The notes beneath the pieces were generated by a model. The model did not search any database and was not told the origin of the DNA. It was given only the letters and a program-made list of their open reading frames with translations. A DNA stretch of 64,000 bases from Lycocorax pyrrhopterus obiensis (lineage: Eukaryota; Chordata; Aves; Passeriformes; Paradisaeidae), in the NCBI GenBank assembly GCA_014706295.1, contig JACSVZ010000001.1, positions 84,132,237-84,196,236 on the forward strand, written 5' to 3'. The position numbers were made by a program, and so were the translations under genes. Positions 38,337-50,515 of the stretch are shown in pieces; within the stretch, counting starts at the first letter, position 1, and every line of letters starts with the position of its first letter.

Positions 38337-41300
38337 ATAAGAGGCAGAGTGTGTGCGGTGGAGAGAGCAGAGCTGCTTTGTTGAAGAGTCCTGTGGCAGT
38401 ACTGCAAGGGGTTATCCATGGAAAGGGAAACAAACACACAAAACAGTCTTCACGAGGAAACAGTGAAATTCAGGACCGCATTTGGGGTAGATTGCAAAAA
38501 ATAAGCGGCATCGCCTGAGGACGCCTTCTGCACTGATTGTGGCAAAGAGCTAGCACAGGAATCAGTACGCACGCACACTCTCAGATTAAGTTTTCCCCTC
38601 CTACAGTTTTCTTTCAGGAAAGAAAATCTGAAGCCTGGATGACTAACTACAATGCAGATGGCAGAGCAGAGTAGAGATACAAGCTCCAAATGAACTAGCT
38701 TAGATGACATGACGAGTGAATTTAACCTACTCATATTGAACTCCACGGTTATGCTGTTCCTGGAGCCTGAACAAGCAAAGCAGTTTAGGATTCAGACAAG
38801 CCAAGGAAGGACAGCAGGTAATACTCAAGCTAGATCTGTGCCAGCATTCTTGCAAATTTACTTCTGCAGTTTTTTGCCATTACTTTTGAATGTGCCAAGA
38901 AAGTACCTCCCAGCAAGAAATAATACATGGAATCACAGCAGCATCAGAGCAAAGTATTGCACCGAAAAGAAGGAAGAAATAACTCTTTTTTTAGGATATG
39001 GAAAACCCTCTTTTAGCTCAGCAGGAATCATCAGTAGCCTTGCATGGTTCACAAGACTGCTGAAACTGCAGATTTACTGTCTTGGCTCTAATGTCAGGAC
39101 AATTAATTCTGTGCTCACCAGAAACCCTTTTGGGTAGCTAGGAGTGATGGATCCCTGGCGAACTTGCTTTGAGGGGATTGTCATGCTCAGTGTATTCCTG
39201 CACTGTCTGGGCACTCTGAAGGTGTGAATGGCAATGAAACTTCTTCTACAGGTCAGCAGTAACCATGAGCAGGGAAATGTCTGCCATCCCACCCCATTTA
39301 CACCTGGTAACTACCTTCCACAGAGTCTGAGCTCAGCTGGGCACTTAAGGACAAGCCACCCTTTGGTGAGGATTCTGCCTGAAGGGACCCAAGAACCAGG
39401 ACACTGATTAGATGCTCTGTTCTTGAACTACTTATAGCTTGAGGATTAATTAGGAGTGGGAAAGTGCTCTAAGACCTTTAACTGAAGAACTGAAGAATTA
39501 AAGGAGTTGAAATATAAATACTTATTCTCACTACAGTATCAGAATCTCTGATTGAGACCCTACAGAAATAACTTGAGGTATGTAGACACAACAAGAACAT
39601 TCAGTTAAACCATGACAATTTTGTTAATGACAAAATGGGATTTATCAGGGAATGATGAGCAACTGAACAGAGAGGTGGTACATGTTGAGACCGAGGATGT
39701 GCAGTTTTCAGCACTTGAATTTGTAGCTGTCTGCTCCTGTGCTCTCTCTACTCCTGTGCTCTGGCCAACTTTCCGCTAGGCAACACCAGAACTGTAAATA
39801 TATTATATGGAAAATAAAGGCCAAAGATAGAAGTTAAGAGCAGCAGTGGGGAGTTGATTGCCTTCTCTTGCTTGTGCTTGCAACTCAACTGCTATTTTAG
39901 CAGAGCGCCTTGCAAAAGGAAAGCAGGAGCAAGTGGCAGTAGCTGGGAACTTGGGACATTTGCTGTAAGAATTTTGTGTGTCCTGGATGGACGCTGCTTC
40001 TATGACTCACTTTCTCAGCTCAACACTGCCCATGCAGGTACTGCGAAGATACACTAAAAATAATGATGTATTTAAACATTTATGCTGCAGGCTACCTAAA
40101 CACCTTCAAAGCAAATGGTTAGGCCAGAGTTGGAGAGTCCAAGCAATGATTTTTTCCAGTCTTTTTTTTCCCTGCTTTTACCCACAACTAGAAAAAAGTA
40201 AATATACTGGCCCTCTCAATGTTAATATTGCACAGCAGACAGAAATATATGTCAGTCTGAGGGATACACGAGGAAACAATGTAAGAGTACTGTTGCTGAG
40301 CAGGGATACAAATTAAAGGAACTTTTGCAGCTCCACTTCTCAGAGAACACATTGTTAAAATGTAATTTGGGGGCAGAATAATCATACTCGAATGAGAACA
40401 ATAAAAAGAAAATGATCCTGAGGTGAAGATGTTGAAAGTGGACAACCCGTACTGCTTTGTGCTGGTACCGAACAAGGACTTCAAAAAAAACGTATAAAAC
40501 TTCACTAAGATTATGAAAATGGGCTACTTTTGAAGGAAACAATATGACCCTTACAAAGAAAACCTTGTGTACAATACACCATAAAAGGACAGAGCACAGA
40601 GCAGTTAGGAAGATGACTCTCTGTGGAGACTGTAGACACCTTCACATCTTGATAGATGGGATGTGTCTTGGCAATGCATGAACTTATGGATATCCTGGTA
40701 TTCTGCTAGAGAGTAATAAAAACTATGGCCCTGAAAGAATCATCAAAGTTCTGGGCATGCAAAAATTAGTTAGCCTGCATAGAAATTTATGAGGGGAAAA
40801 AAATTCCTTTTGTTTTCTACCAGTAGATTTAATTACTTTACTTCCTAGTAAGCATCCCATTGGACTACTGTACTTCAGCTCTTTCCCGCTGAAATAACAG
40901 GAATTTTAGGAGGATGAAAAATGCAAATCCTATGTGTATATTTCAACTACACTACCTATATCCTAATAAAAAGAAGAGACTAGTAGGTAAAGCCTTTCTG
41001 AATATGACCAGCCAGCAAAGCAGAGCAAATAATTTGTAGTGAATATATGGTTTCTTCTCTGTTATTTTAAATTTTTTTAATTTTTTTTTTGCTACTTTCA
41101 CAAATTAATGATCACGTGGGAGTTAATAGATGCCCTCTGCCTATAAATGACTTATGAACATTATGTTGACAATGTTTACAGTATGAATTTTGCATAACCA
41201 TATACTATTTCTTCATTTCCTAGCTGGTGAGGTGTAAATACTAGCACTACATTTCTTGCTCAAATATTCCTATGAAATATATTAATTATGAAAATATTAA

Positions 41301-43290
41301 TAACAGTAAGTTCATCCAGACATTTGATGGAAATTAAATGCAAATGATTACAAGCCTAGATGAATTGTTCAATTATATATGCATGTTTCTTATACAATTG
41401 CTGAAGTATGTGTTTGGCTTTTCTCAGAAACCTAGAGACATACATTTGAAAGTCATATCATAATTAATATTTTTTCCTTCTGTAACATAATTTCTATACC
41501 CATACTATATAGGATGAAGAATGGAGTTTTATATCCTGCTTGGTTTGCAATTCATTTTCAAATATCTGGTTTTAAACTACAAACTTCTTGACTTAAAAAG
41601 ACTTGTAGAAAGTCAGAGAAAAATGAATTAAATATATGAAATCAATATATGTTAGAATTCAACACGTTAATATTCATGGAGTTACTGCAGGGTCTTTCTT
41701 TGAATGAAACTACCAGAAATTCAGGCCTATTTTTTTTTTCTTTTTTTCTGCTAGAATTAAATCCACTTGGTATCCTAATATGCATTAACTTAACACAGTG
41801 CTCCCTTCAAATGATTGATTTTCCTTACCTTCCCTTTTACACCTGGTGAATAAATTTAACAGCTTCCTGTGGGCATGAAACATCAACTGGCATTAGACTG
41901 GATGTTGTAGCCAGAAATTATTTTTAACCTTTCCAACCAAACCAAAATCCTCTTATTTCTTCTCACGTAATAGTACTTATAAAAAAGACATAGCCTATGT
42001 TCAGTGCATTAAAATTTAAGAGTATATGCTATAAAGAGAAATGACAGAGGGACAAGCCATTTAAAAACTCAGATTAGTCCTTAATATTGTACTCAGGAAG
42101 CAAAATGGCATTATATGGTATATAATCACCACAGACACAAATTGACAGCTGAGAAAATATAGTTTTGAAAAGCTATTCCTTATGTTGAAGTAATCTTACT
42201 GGAAGTGTCCATATTAATTTAAACTATTTACTTATTTTATCTATGTGATAAACATTATGACTGCTGAAATCTATATAATGTTTCAAATTATTTTCTACAT
42301 CTGAGGACTCTTTAATTACACTTGAAAGGCAACCTGCTATATGAAGGCATGTCCTGTACGGAACAATATTAGGATTAGAATAATTTTACAGTCCACTTGG
42401 TAAATCCAGATGGAACTTGATGAAAGACTCATGGATCTAATCCTGCCAAGAGGTACTTCACTTCTGCAACTTCATGAGGGGAGAAAAATGACATCATTAT
42501 TACGCTTACAGTTTCAACAGCCTGGGAGCTCGCTCGCCATGTTGCCTAATATCAAAAGACAAAACTCTTGTAACAGTGTTGCCTAAAGATTTTAGGTATC
42601 AACCAGGAGAACAGAGCTGCCAGGAACCAGAAACTCTCCTGGATTATCCTGGCACTTCGGCAAAATCATAATATCCTAACAAAATGTACCCTACCAAAAT
42701 GTACCCTGCCAAAATGTTTTCCCTCTACTCTTAGCATGAAGGACAAATAAGTAGAGCAGGTGTTCATTTCTTTGTTAGTTTTTTCCGCTCTACCACATGG
42801 AAACAGTGGCTGTTGATAATACCCAGATGCAGCATTGTTAGTGAACAGTTTCTTCTATTACATGACAAGTATTCTATCTAAAATCAATAAATATTTTTAT
42901 AATGGAGTACATGTAACAAATAAAGTCCCACAGTTAATCTTTCATAATTTCTTTTTTGCTCATTTTGTCTTGATTTATCTGGTTTAGCACACAAATGCTA
43001 CTGCAAGGAGAAAAAAACCCAAACCAAAATAGATTATCCAGATTTGGGGCTTTAGAATGGGATGAGGAATATTCAGCATGGCTCCTCAGCTATTTTAGTC
43101 CAGGTATCTATACAAATCCTAACCATATTGGCAAACACAAATCCACCTCAATTGCATATGTATCAGAAAGGAATAGAATCAACACGCAATCTCTCAATAT
43201 ATTTTATGCAAGCTTTCTATCTCCCTCTCTCACTTTTTGGTCTCCTTTGCCATCATCATTAAAAATGAACTTCTTACAGGAAACATGGGA
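38337..43290 (-). other. DLG2: DLG2 intron, unique sequence
   Basis: This is AT-rich sequence with T-rich runs at about 41066-41092 and 41730-41748. A 15-bp tandem repeat at 42678-42720 is listed separately. The 142-codon (38709-39137) and 112-codon (39978-40316) plus-strand frames show no domain and no splice support. An ATGCAAAT octamer near 41338-41345 lies in very AT-rich sequence. Confidence 0.55.
42678..42720. repeat. Short 15-bp tandem repeat, about 3 copies
   Basis: The unit ACCAAAATGTACCCT occurs twice almost exactly, at 42678-42692 and 42693-42707. A third, decayed copy (GCCAAAATGTTTT) follows. Confidence 0.85.
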
Positions 43291-43525
43291 ATTATCTTGC
43301 AGTAATCACGCAAGGGCATGGACTTCACACACAAGATGGAAAGCGCGAAAGCGTTTATTGCGCACTCAGAATTCCCTAAATACCAGCACCCAACAGGAGA
43401 TCACATCATATAAACAGGAAAGATGTTCACCTCAGTGTCCCCCAATCACCTGGGATAGTGCACAGACACTGTCTATTATGGTAACAGGCAAACAATACCC
43501 TATAAGGTCACACACTACAATTATC
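43291..43525 (-). mobile_element. Solo LTR, avian ERVK/alpharetrovirus-like, with target duplication
   Basis: This is an LTR of about 222 bp (43298-43519) on the minus strand. Its ends form a short imperfect inverted pair, TGTAGT at the U3 start and ACTGCA at the U5 end. It is flanked by the direct repeat ATTATC at 43291-43296 and 43520-43525, the 6-bp duplication expected of alpha/betaretrovirus-type integration. One extra T (43297) lies between the left repeat and the LTR end. On the minus strand a TATTTA box (43377-43382) is followed about 14 bases later by GCAATAAACGC, with AATAAA at 43354-43359. This TATTTA-AATAAACGC order is known from avian sarcoma-leukosis-type LTRs. No viral coding sequence adjoins it, so it is a solo LTR left by recombination. 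Family naming is inference. The 231-codon plus-strand frame crossing it is a chance frame. Confidence 0.65.
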
Positions 43526-46375
43526 ACATCTCATAGGTCCAGCACTGTCCAGAAACCCACAATCCTCTCTCAGCCCATCCCCGGTGACCTGGATGCACTC
43601 CCAGGGTCACCTCCGGGTCCAGGAAAGAGGCTCTCTCTCTGGCCCTCAGGGCCTATCTCTCTTCCAGCACATAGTGCACCCCAACATTAGATTGCTCTGC
43701 TGCTTCGAATCTTCTCAGCCTAGCAAAGGGATGCTGTGCTTCAGGAATGGCACCACAAACAGGTCTGCTGATAAAGTGCTGTGGAAGTGCAGAAGAATAA
43801 TTCCCAGAAGCTAAATGGACTGGTGCATGCCTGCATGAGCATCCATAGGGGTTATTCATGGCAGGTCTGTTCTATGTAGATGCACAGGAACAATTAGAAA
43901 ATGCAGCTCATTTCCTAAGAACTGTTCTCAAAAGCCCATCAGCACTGGGAAGAAAGGTGGATTTTAGGTCGAAAAGTGCCATTTGTTCCCTTGGCTTCAT
44001 TCACCCGGTTTTATCTTCCCATAGTTCATGAAACTGATTGATAGCATATATTAAAAACTGCAAAAATATGCATTAATTAAAGCAAATAGATCCCTATGTA
44101 GATTTATGAAAATTGGTACATTGGGTGGCATTCAATCAATAATAAATAGGCAAATTAGGGGTGACCCTCAAGTTTCTGGCAGGCTGCCAGTGCAGGAGCT
44201 GGAAAGACTGGATGGTGCCAACAAGTAGCTCAGCACACAGCAGCACTGAGCTGCCTGGAGATCTCAAAGTGAGCATTTGTCCCAGTGCTCTGACATTCTG
44301 ACTGCTGGGGAAAAAGGTACTTAAAAAAACTCTTTATACCCCAGGTTCACGTTTTGCACTTCTTGAAGCTCTAATGACACAGGGGTGGCCTTTGGCCCCC
44401 CATCAGCTCTGCTTTCAGAAGCTGCTGACACTGCCAGGGATGGCATAAACCCAGTGACACAGGACCCTGGGCTGCCCAGAGCTGTGAACTGCATCTGGAA
44501 GATTCCTGGACTCAGAAAATGGAGGTTTTATTAGAAACCCGACATTTTTAATTAGAGAGACCTCAAAGGCTACGTTTATAATTAGTAACTCAGATGTTTC
44601 CACGATGATTCCCATGACCTGAGGCAGCTTGGAGCGCCTCATGTCTGGCCCACGTAACTGTCCCACTGTCCCAAAGTTTAACCTGGCTCCTGGGGCTGGT
44701 CTTCTACCTGAGCTGGCCTCCAAATCATGTAGTGCTGGGCCAAAATGTGCCAGGGAACCTGCTAACAACTTAACAGCAAGGGCAAAAATATCCCTGTTTG
44801 GGAATACTGCCACACATTGTTTATTAGCACATAGGACACCTAAGTGATTATTTTAAATCAATAATAAGAGATTATGCAGGGATTATACACACTTTTCTTC
44901 TGGCAGATCATGGCTCCATGGGACGAGAGGCTCCACACTTCCAGCCATTGCTGCTTCTAAATCAGGGACTCTCTAAGGAGCAGCAGACCCCACATCAGCA
45001 CTCCTGTTCCCTCTGTCCTCAGAAATTTTTACAGCATGGACATGAGCTGCAAGTTCCCGTCTTCCTCCTGTGATCCTTTCACCTCTCAGACCTTGAAGTT
45101 TCTTCTAGCTTTTAGCACCTTCTCTGCTCCAGAACCTGCAGGAGCTCCCTCCATCTCACCCCAGGGACACCATCTGGCCCAGTCTTTTTAAGGAACTGAA
45201 GATAACAGTGAACAACTAAGTAAACCCCCAAATATTGTCTGCCACATCCAGGACTAATTTTAGGCCTCTTAAAATGTCAGAATTGAAACAGAACAAACTA
45301 ATTTTCTATGATCTTGTTTTCAGAAAGCTCTAATTTTCAATCTGAATCAAGGTGACATTTGTTTCTTCCAAATTGTCCTCTCTCTGTACCCAAAATAGGA
45401 CAGTCATCAACCTCTTAGTCCTCTCAAAAATCTAAAGCACATTTTAGCACTTCCACAAACACAGTCCCTGTAAGGACAGTAACTGCAACACACATTTTAC
45501 ACCCGTGGATTAAGTAATCACACAGGTCAGGCAAGTAGCTAAAGGCTTGCCCTGGGACACACTCCCAAACCAGGGCCCACAGACACAGCTGTTTAGCTTC
45601 TCCCTGTTAGTCAGTGTTGATTGAATTCTGTTTTTGTTTACACACTGACATCCTCTCCTGGGCTGCATGCCCCTAACAGAGGGCACAGTCTCCACACTGA
45701 ACTCCTCAGCTTGTCACATTATTTTCTATCACTGATCGGCATCCCAGGCATCTAGGTAAATGTTGAGAGAGTGCTTAAAATATAATACTACTGCATTTCC
45801 TGGAAGCTGTGGTGAAAATTCAGTTACCTTCTACTTTCAAGTGAAAAATATTATTTTTTGTTAGCTACACATTTGTTCACGCAAGCCTCTGGGCAGAATT
45901 TGCCACTCAGACATCCCAAGACAGAGAAACAGGAGTCTGTTGTGAAGGTTTTATGGGTTCAGCTGAGGGAATAATTTTGCCTCTGCCCTTACATACAATT
46001 TGTTGGTTTTTGGGTTTTTTTTTCCCATATAGCCATTGATGCGAAAACAGTGGAACTTGCCTCCAGAGGAAGAAAACAGAAAAATGCCAGGCACCTTCAC
46101 AATATGAAAAAATGTCACCAAAAATGTCACTTTTGCTGCAAACAAATTTCACCAGGGACTCTCCGTTAACACTGGGATCACAACTACAGAGCTGGAGCCC
46201 ACTGTTTGCACCTACAGTTCTTATGCATGTGGCTGAAAAGTTGACCAAGCCTTCACATAACAGACGAATCCTCCAACTGGCTGCTCTGCCATCACAGACC
46301 CTAATGTTCAATCTTTAGCAGCATCAGATATGGCTCCAGAAAGGGCAAGACAGGATCAAAGGAACATTTCCTGGG
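43526..46375 (-). other. DLG2: DLG2 intron with GC-richer stretches, unclassified
   Basis: Just right of the LTR, 43560-43690 is unusually GC- and pyrimidine-rich with an AGGGCCT-type palindrome (GGCCCTCAGGGCC near 43640-43652). I cannot assign it. The block 44160-45180 is also moderately GC-rich; part of it (44515-44645) is listed as a possible conserved element. The 132-codon minus-strand frame at 44415-44813 and the 134-codon frame at 45907-46311 have no recognised motifs. Confidence 0.45.
44515..44645. promoter_or_regulatory. Candidate conserved non-coding element
   Basis: TTTTTAATTAGAGAGACC and GTTTATAATTAGTAACTCAG (two TAATTAG-type cores about 33 bp apart) stand beside CpG-containing words (CCCGAC, CTACGTT, CCACGATG, GGAGCGCC). 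The mix resembles developmental enhancer sequence. This was judged by composition only. Confidence 0.25.
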
Positions 46376-46515
46376 AAGGGTTTAAAAGGTGTGTGGATGT
46401 AGCACTTGGAGACATGTTTTAGTGGTGAACATGGCAGTGCTGGGTTAAGGGTTGGATTGGATTGGATGATCTTAGAGGTCTTTTGCAAAAACCTTAATGA
46501 TTCTATGATTCAATG
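46376..46515 (+). mobile_element. CR1 LINE 3' terminal fragment
   Basis: This is a 3' tail of CR1 in plus orientation: GGTTTAAAAGGTGTGTGGATG, TAGCACTTGGAGACATG, TTTAGTGGTGAACATGGCAG, GATGATCTTAGAGGTCTTTT and a terminal GATTCTATGATTCAATG octamer-type end. A duplicated GGATT (TTGGATTGGATTGGATG) inside it shows local slippage. It is antisense to DLG2. Confidence 0.93.
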
Positions 46516-47966
46516 AAAAGTCCTTCCTGGTTCCATGGGGAAAAAAGCTCTGAGCAATGGTGTAGATCCATCATTAGGTGAAGATAATGATAAAATTCTT
46601 AGTAGTGTTGCAGAACATAGGGAACTATTCACAAAATACTTCTATTCAGCTTTCAGAAAAAAAAAATAGGATGATTCACTTTTCTTAACTGGAAAGGATG
46701 AAATACCTGTCTGTAATTAGTACAGTGCTTACTAAAAACAAAGTAGAAACTAAAAATTATTAACTGGGAATAGAAGATTATATATAAAGAGACATGATGA
46801 ATCAATGTCTAAGAGCTCTTGAAGTGACAGATGAGGATACATCTGTTTTATAAATTTTCCTCTCTTGTGCACCTTGAACTGCAGAGACACTCCATCAGTC
46901 TGAAAGAATTGTGATCCAGATGGACAGAAAATATGCCTGGGTAAGCACCGAGGAGTCAGTCTAATACCAGTGCAATAAAAGTAATTTTTAAAAAAGGAAA
47001 GAGATGGGAATGTAATACCACTGACATGATTTTATTGAAAAGATGCCTCCTCAAAAAAAGCCTCAGTCTTGACTGTAAAAAGAGGACCAATTAAAAATAC
47101 ACTTCAAGTGTAAAAGAGTTCTGTGAAGTTTCCAAATGAACACAACAGGCTATGTAGTGTTCCATACAGTATTTGTAAAGCCCATATTAAGTAACAAGGA
47201 AATGGTTTGTGTCTCAAAATCTTATTTAAAAGCACAAAATGATTCCTGAATGAAGATAATTTCATTGGGGTTTCACGTGGACAAGTCCAAACCCACACAT
47301 TTTCTAGCATTTTCATCAATGCCTTTGAAAGCTAAGCCTCTTAAGGACTAGATCAAAGACTGTTAGCAAAGGTAACATAAATCAGAGGACATAAGCCCTG
47401 TTTTATGATGTGGTTAATTTACTAAGTTAGTCCTAGCTGAATGAAATTTGTCTGAATATAACCAATGAATACAATATATATATAAAGAAACAAGAAACAA
47501 AAGCCATTGTGCTGTCGATGCTTAAAAAGAGAGAATTTGCAGTAAAAATGGCTGGGCAATCCATTTGTGTTTGGTGTGCTTAGACTGAGCAGAAAAAGGA
47601 GTGAAATGAACACGTGTATTTGGGTACTGAGGAAACTGGTACGAAAACATCAAAAGAAATTTGTTGTCCAAAAATGATGGTGAAATACTGGGGCAAAAGC
47701 CAAAACAGCCCCTAAGAAAGACAGCTGAGGAGTGGAAGAAATTGTTATATAAAGGTTTTTTATTTGGCAAAGAGAAAATATGGAAGTTGCAATGTAGGGC
47801 CACTTTCATGGGACAAAATATTAGATACTTAATGACCTTCATTTAGGAAGGCATGAAAAGAAGAGATTAGGAACTGAAAGACAGAAAAATCCACATGGGA
47901 AATAATGCATGTACTTTAATATGTATTAAAATGAATAACCATTGGAATAAATTAGCACATGAATTG
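46516..47966 (-). other. DLG2: DLG2 intron, unique sequence
   Basis: I recognise nothing beyond short AT microsatellites such as TATATATATA near 47474-47484. Opposite-strand frames at 47522-47846 overlap and are taken as chance. Confidence 0.55.
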
Positions 47967-48015
47967 CTGAATCTTTAAGGTTCCTTTTAACCCAAACCAT
48001 TGTAGGATTCTATGG
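47967..48015 (+). mobile_element. CR1 LINE 3' terminus, very short
   Basis: Only the last ~50 bp of a CR1 copy are recognisable: GAATCTTTAAGGTTCCTTTT, AACCCAAACCATTGTAGGAT and TCTATGG. The upstream sequence is unique, so the copy was heavily 5'-truncated on insertion. Confidence 0.7.
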
Positions 48016-48861
48016 TCACATTTTTATGATTTGAAAAGCTTTGTGACCTATTCCTCCTCTAGATTTTTACATCTGTGGTAATATAATTGGTGCAGCTCCA
48101 TTCTGACATTAGAGAAGTTCATCAAATATGGGGTTTTTTTTAAACGTTTGTGGATTTTTTTCACATTTAAACAGTGTTAGTGTCTCAAAAGCAGCATTCT
48201 GATTAAAAAAAAAGACTCCCTTAAAATATGCTTAAAAATCTCTTGCATTCAATGAAACTAATCTAAATTGCAAGCAATTTTATACAAAAAAGCAAAAAAT
48301 ATCAATGCATATGAGAACCTCTGAAATACATGAAAGTATAATAAAGCACCCAGGTGCTTCCCAGCATAATGGTGCTCTGGGTGAGCTCTTCATCTTTCCC
48401 AGGCACAAGCTCTGTCCTGTTCCCTGCACCATTCCTAGCCTTCTTTTCACCTCTGTAGGTTAGCAAGTATAGGAGAATCCTTAATCCTCCAAAGCATGCT
48501 GGGATCATGAAATTAAATGCATTTGAGATCTGTAGATGCTTTTATGAACTAATTAATGAAACTTTAAGGAAGAGAAGAGCAGACAGCAGAAATGTGCTTT
48601 GTTCCTTGCTACAGTAAGGTTTGCAATAAAAGAAGCAGTCAGATGGAACAAAGATGTTCCCCTGTAACCAAGCAATGCACATCTCTTCTGTCATCTACTA
48701 TCGACAATAATTCACATCAGAGCTCCACAGGGCTGTAGGATTAACGTAGGCTGGCAGAGTTGTCCCTCTCCTAGGAAAGCGAGTTGGATACTCGGCACAG
48801 CAGGAGATCTGCCTTAGCATTTGTAGCTTACTTTGAATAATCCTGTTGTAGGCATTTGTGC
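48016..48861 (-). other. DLG2: DLG2 intron, unique sequence
   Basis: I see no recognisable element between two CR1 copies. The short minus-strand frame 48302-48508 has no known motif. Confidence 0.5.
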
Positions 48862-49246
48862 AGAAGGACAGGCTGAGACACTTGGGTTTGTTCAGCCATA
48901 AGACCAAAACTCAAAATGGGATCTTGTTGCTGTCTGCAGCTATCTAATGGGAAGGTCTAGGGAAGCTGCAGAGAGAACATTCTCAGAGGTGCACAGGGAA
49001 AGGATGAGAGTCAAAACCCAAAGGTTCCAGCAAGAGCAAATCCTGACTAAACCCTGGAGTGAAAAAAAAATCACCATGAGCATGGTGAAATACTGGAACC
49101 TGTTGCCCAGAGAGGCTGTGGATCTCCATCCTTGGAGAGATGAAGAACTTGACTGAGCCCCTGAGTTGGCCATCCTTTAAGAAGACAGTTGGAATGGATG
49201 GCCTTCAGGAGTCTCTTCCAACCTGAAACACTCTGTGTTTCCATGT
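48862..49246 (+). mobile_element. CR1 LINE 3' fragment
   Basis: CR1 3' region of about 385 bp in plus orientation: GGGTTTGTTCAGCC, GGGATCTTGTTGCTGTCTGC, ATGGTGAAATACTGGAACC, TGTTGCCCAGAGAGGCTGTGG, TCCATCCTTGGAGAGATG, GGAATGGATGGCCTTCAGGA and TCTCTTCCAACCTGAAACAC. The final octamer tail is decayed (CTCTGTGTTTCCATG). The reverse-transcriptase C-terminal remnant upstream of the 3' region has no long intact frame. It is antisense to DLG2. Confidence 0.9.
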
Positions 49247-49898
49247 AATTCATGGATAGTTTTCTGAGCATTCCCTGTTGGCCTAACTCTGCTCCTGTTA
49301 ACATCAGATTATTGAATGCTTTGGGAAAACTCTATTCCCCAGCATCAGTAATATAGGACCTTTAAGGAGCCAACTTCATCACCATTTTTCTTTCTTTGTG
49401 CTTCAATATTTATATGTACTTTTCCTTCTGTTTATGTCAAGATTTTCACCTAGAGACAATTATTTCCACAGTATGTAATTGTGATATCAAGAGGTTGACA
49501 TTGAACTTTTCAAAAGAGGTCCTGTCTCTCACTGACATAGTTTAAGAGACCTGCTCCCCTGTACTACAACATACATAAATTCATCATGTTTTAAACAGAT
49601 TGTTAGGTTTTAACTTTGGTCTTTGACCACAACTTCACTCAGGTTCTGATCACCTAGGAAGATGCAACAGCTCAGAAGACCCAAGATCACATTTTCTGCT
49701 CTTAAAGAAGGATACTCCTTCCCCTGTTTTCTTTCCCTTGGAAATCTGACAAGCCACTAACACACCAGAATTTGGTGCAAGTGAAATGGCTCCAAGTATT
49801 TTCTGCCCCTCTTCTCCATAATTTTGAGGATTAAAAAAAAAAAAGATAATTCTTGTATTGTTTGAGCTAACTTGAAAGGCATTGTTTTCTTTGGTGAA
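49247..49898 (-). other. DLG2: DLG2 intron, unique sequence
   Basis: A stretch between a CR1 copy and the purine tract, with an A12 run at about 49832-49844. No gene or transposon was recognised. Confidence 0.5.
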
Positions 49899-50483
49899 AG
49901 AAAGAAAAACCAAACAAAAACAAGAAAGAAAGAAAGAAAAGAAAGAAAAGAAAGAGAGGAAAGAGAGGAAAGAGAGGAAGGAAGGAAGGAAGGAAGGAAG
50001 GAAGGAAGGAAGGAAGGAAGGAAGGAAGGAAGGAAGGAAGGAAGGAAGGAAAGAGAGGAAAGAGAGGAAAGAGAGGAAGGAAGGAAGGAAGGAAGGAAGG
50101 AAGGAAGGAAGGAAGGAAGGAAGGAAGGAAGGAAGGAGAGAAAGAGAGAGAGAAAGAAAGAGAGAAAGAGAGAGAGAAAGAGAAAGAAAGAAAGAAAGAA
50201 AAAGAAAGAAAGAGACGAAAGAGAGAAAGAGAGAGAAAGAGAGAAAGAGAGAAAGAGAGAGAGAGAAAGAGAAAGAAAGAAAGAAAGAAAGAGAGAGAAA
50301 GAGAGAGAGAGAAAGAGAAAGAAAGAAAGAGAAAGAGAAAGAGAGAGAGAAAGAGAGAAAGAGAGAAAGAGAGAAAGAGAGAAAGAAAAAGAAAGAAAGA
50401 AAGAAAGAAAGAAATAAAGAAAGAAAGAAAAGAAGAAAGAAAAGAAAGAAAAGAAAGAAAAGAAAGAAAAGAAAGAAAAGAAA

Positions 50484-50515
<32 letters not shown>

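Noticed and set aside
42995..43690. 231-codon plus-strand open frame
   Set aside because: It crosses a minus-strand LTR and unrelated flanking sequence, has no domain, and its composition follows the local DNA.
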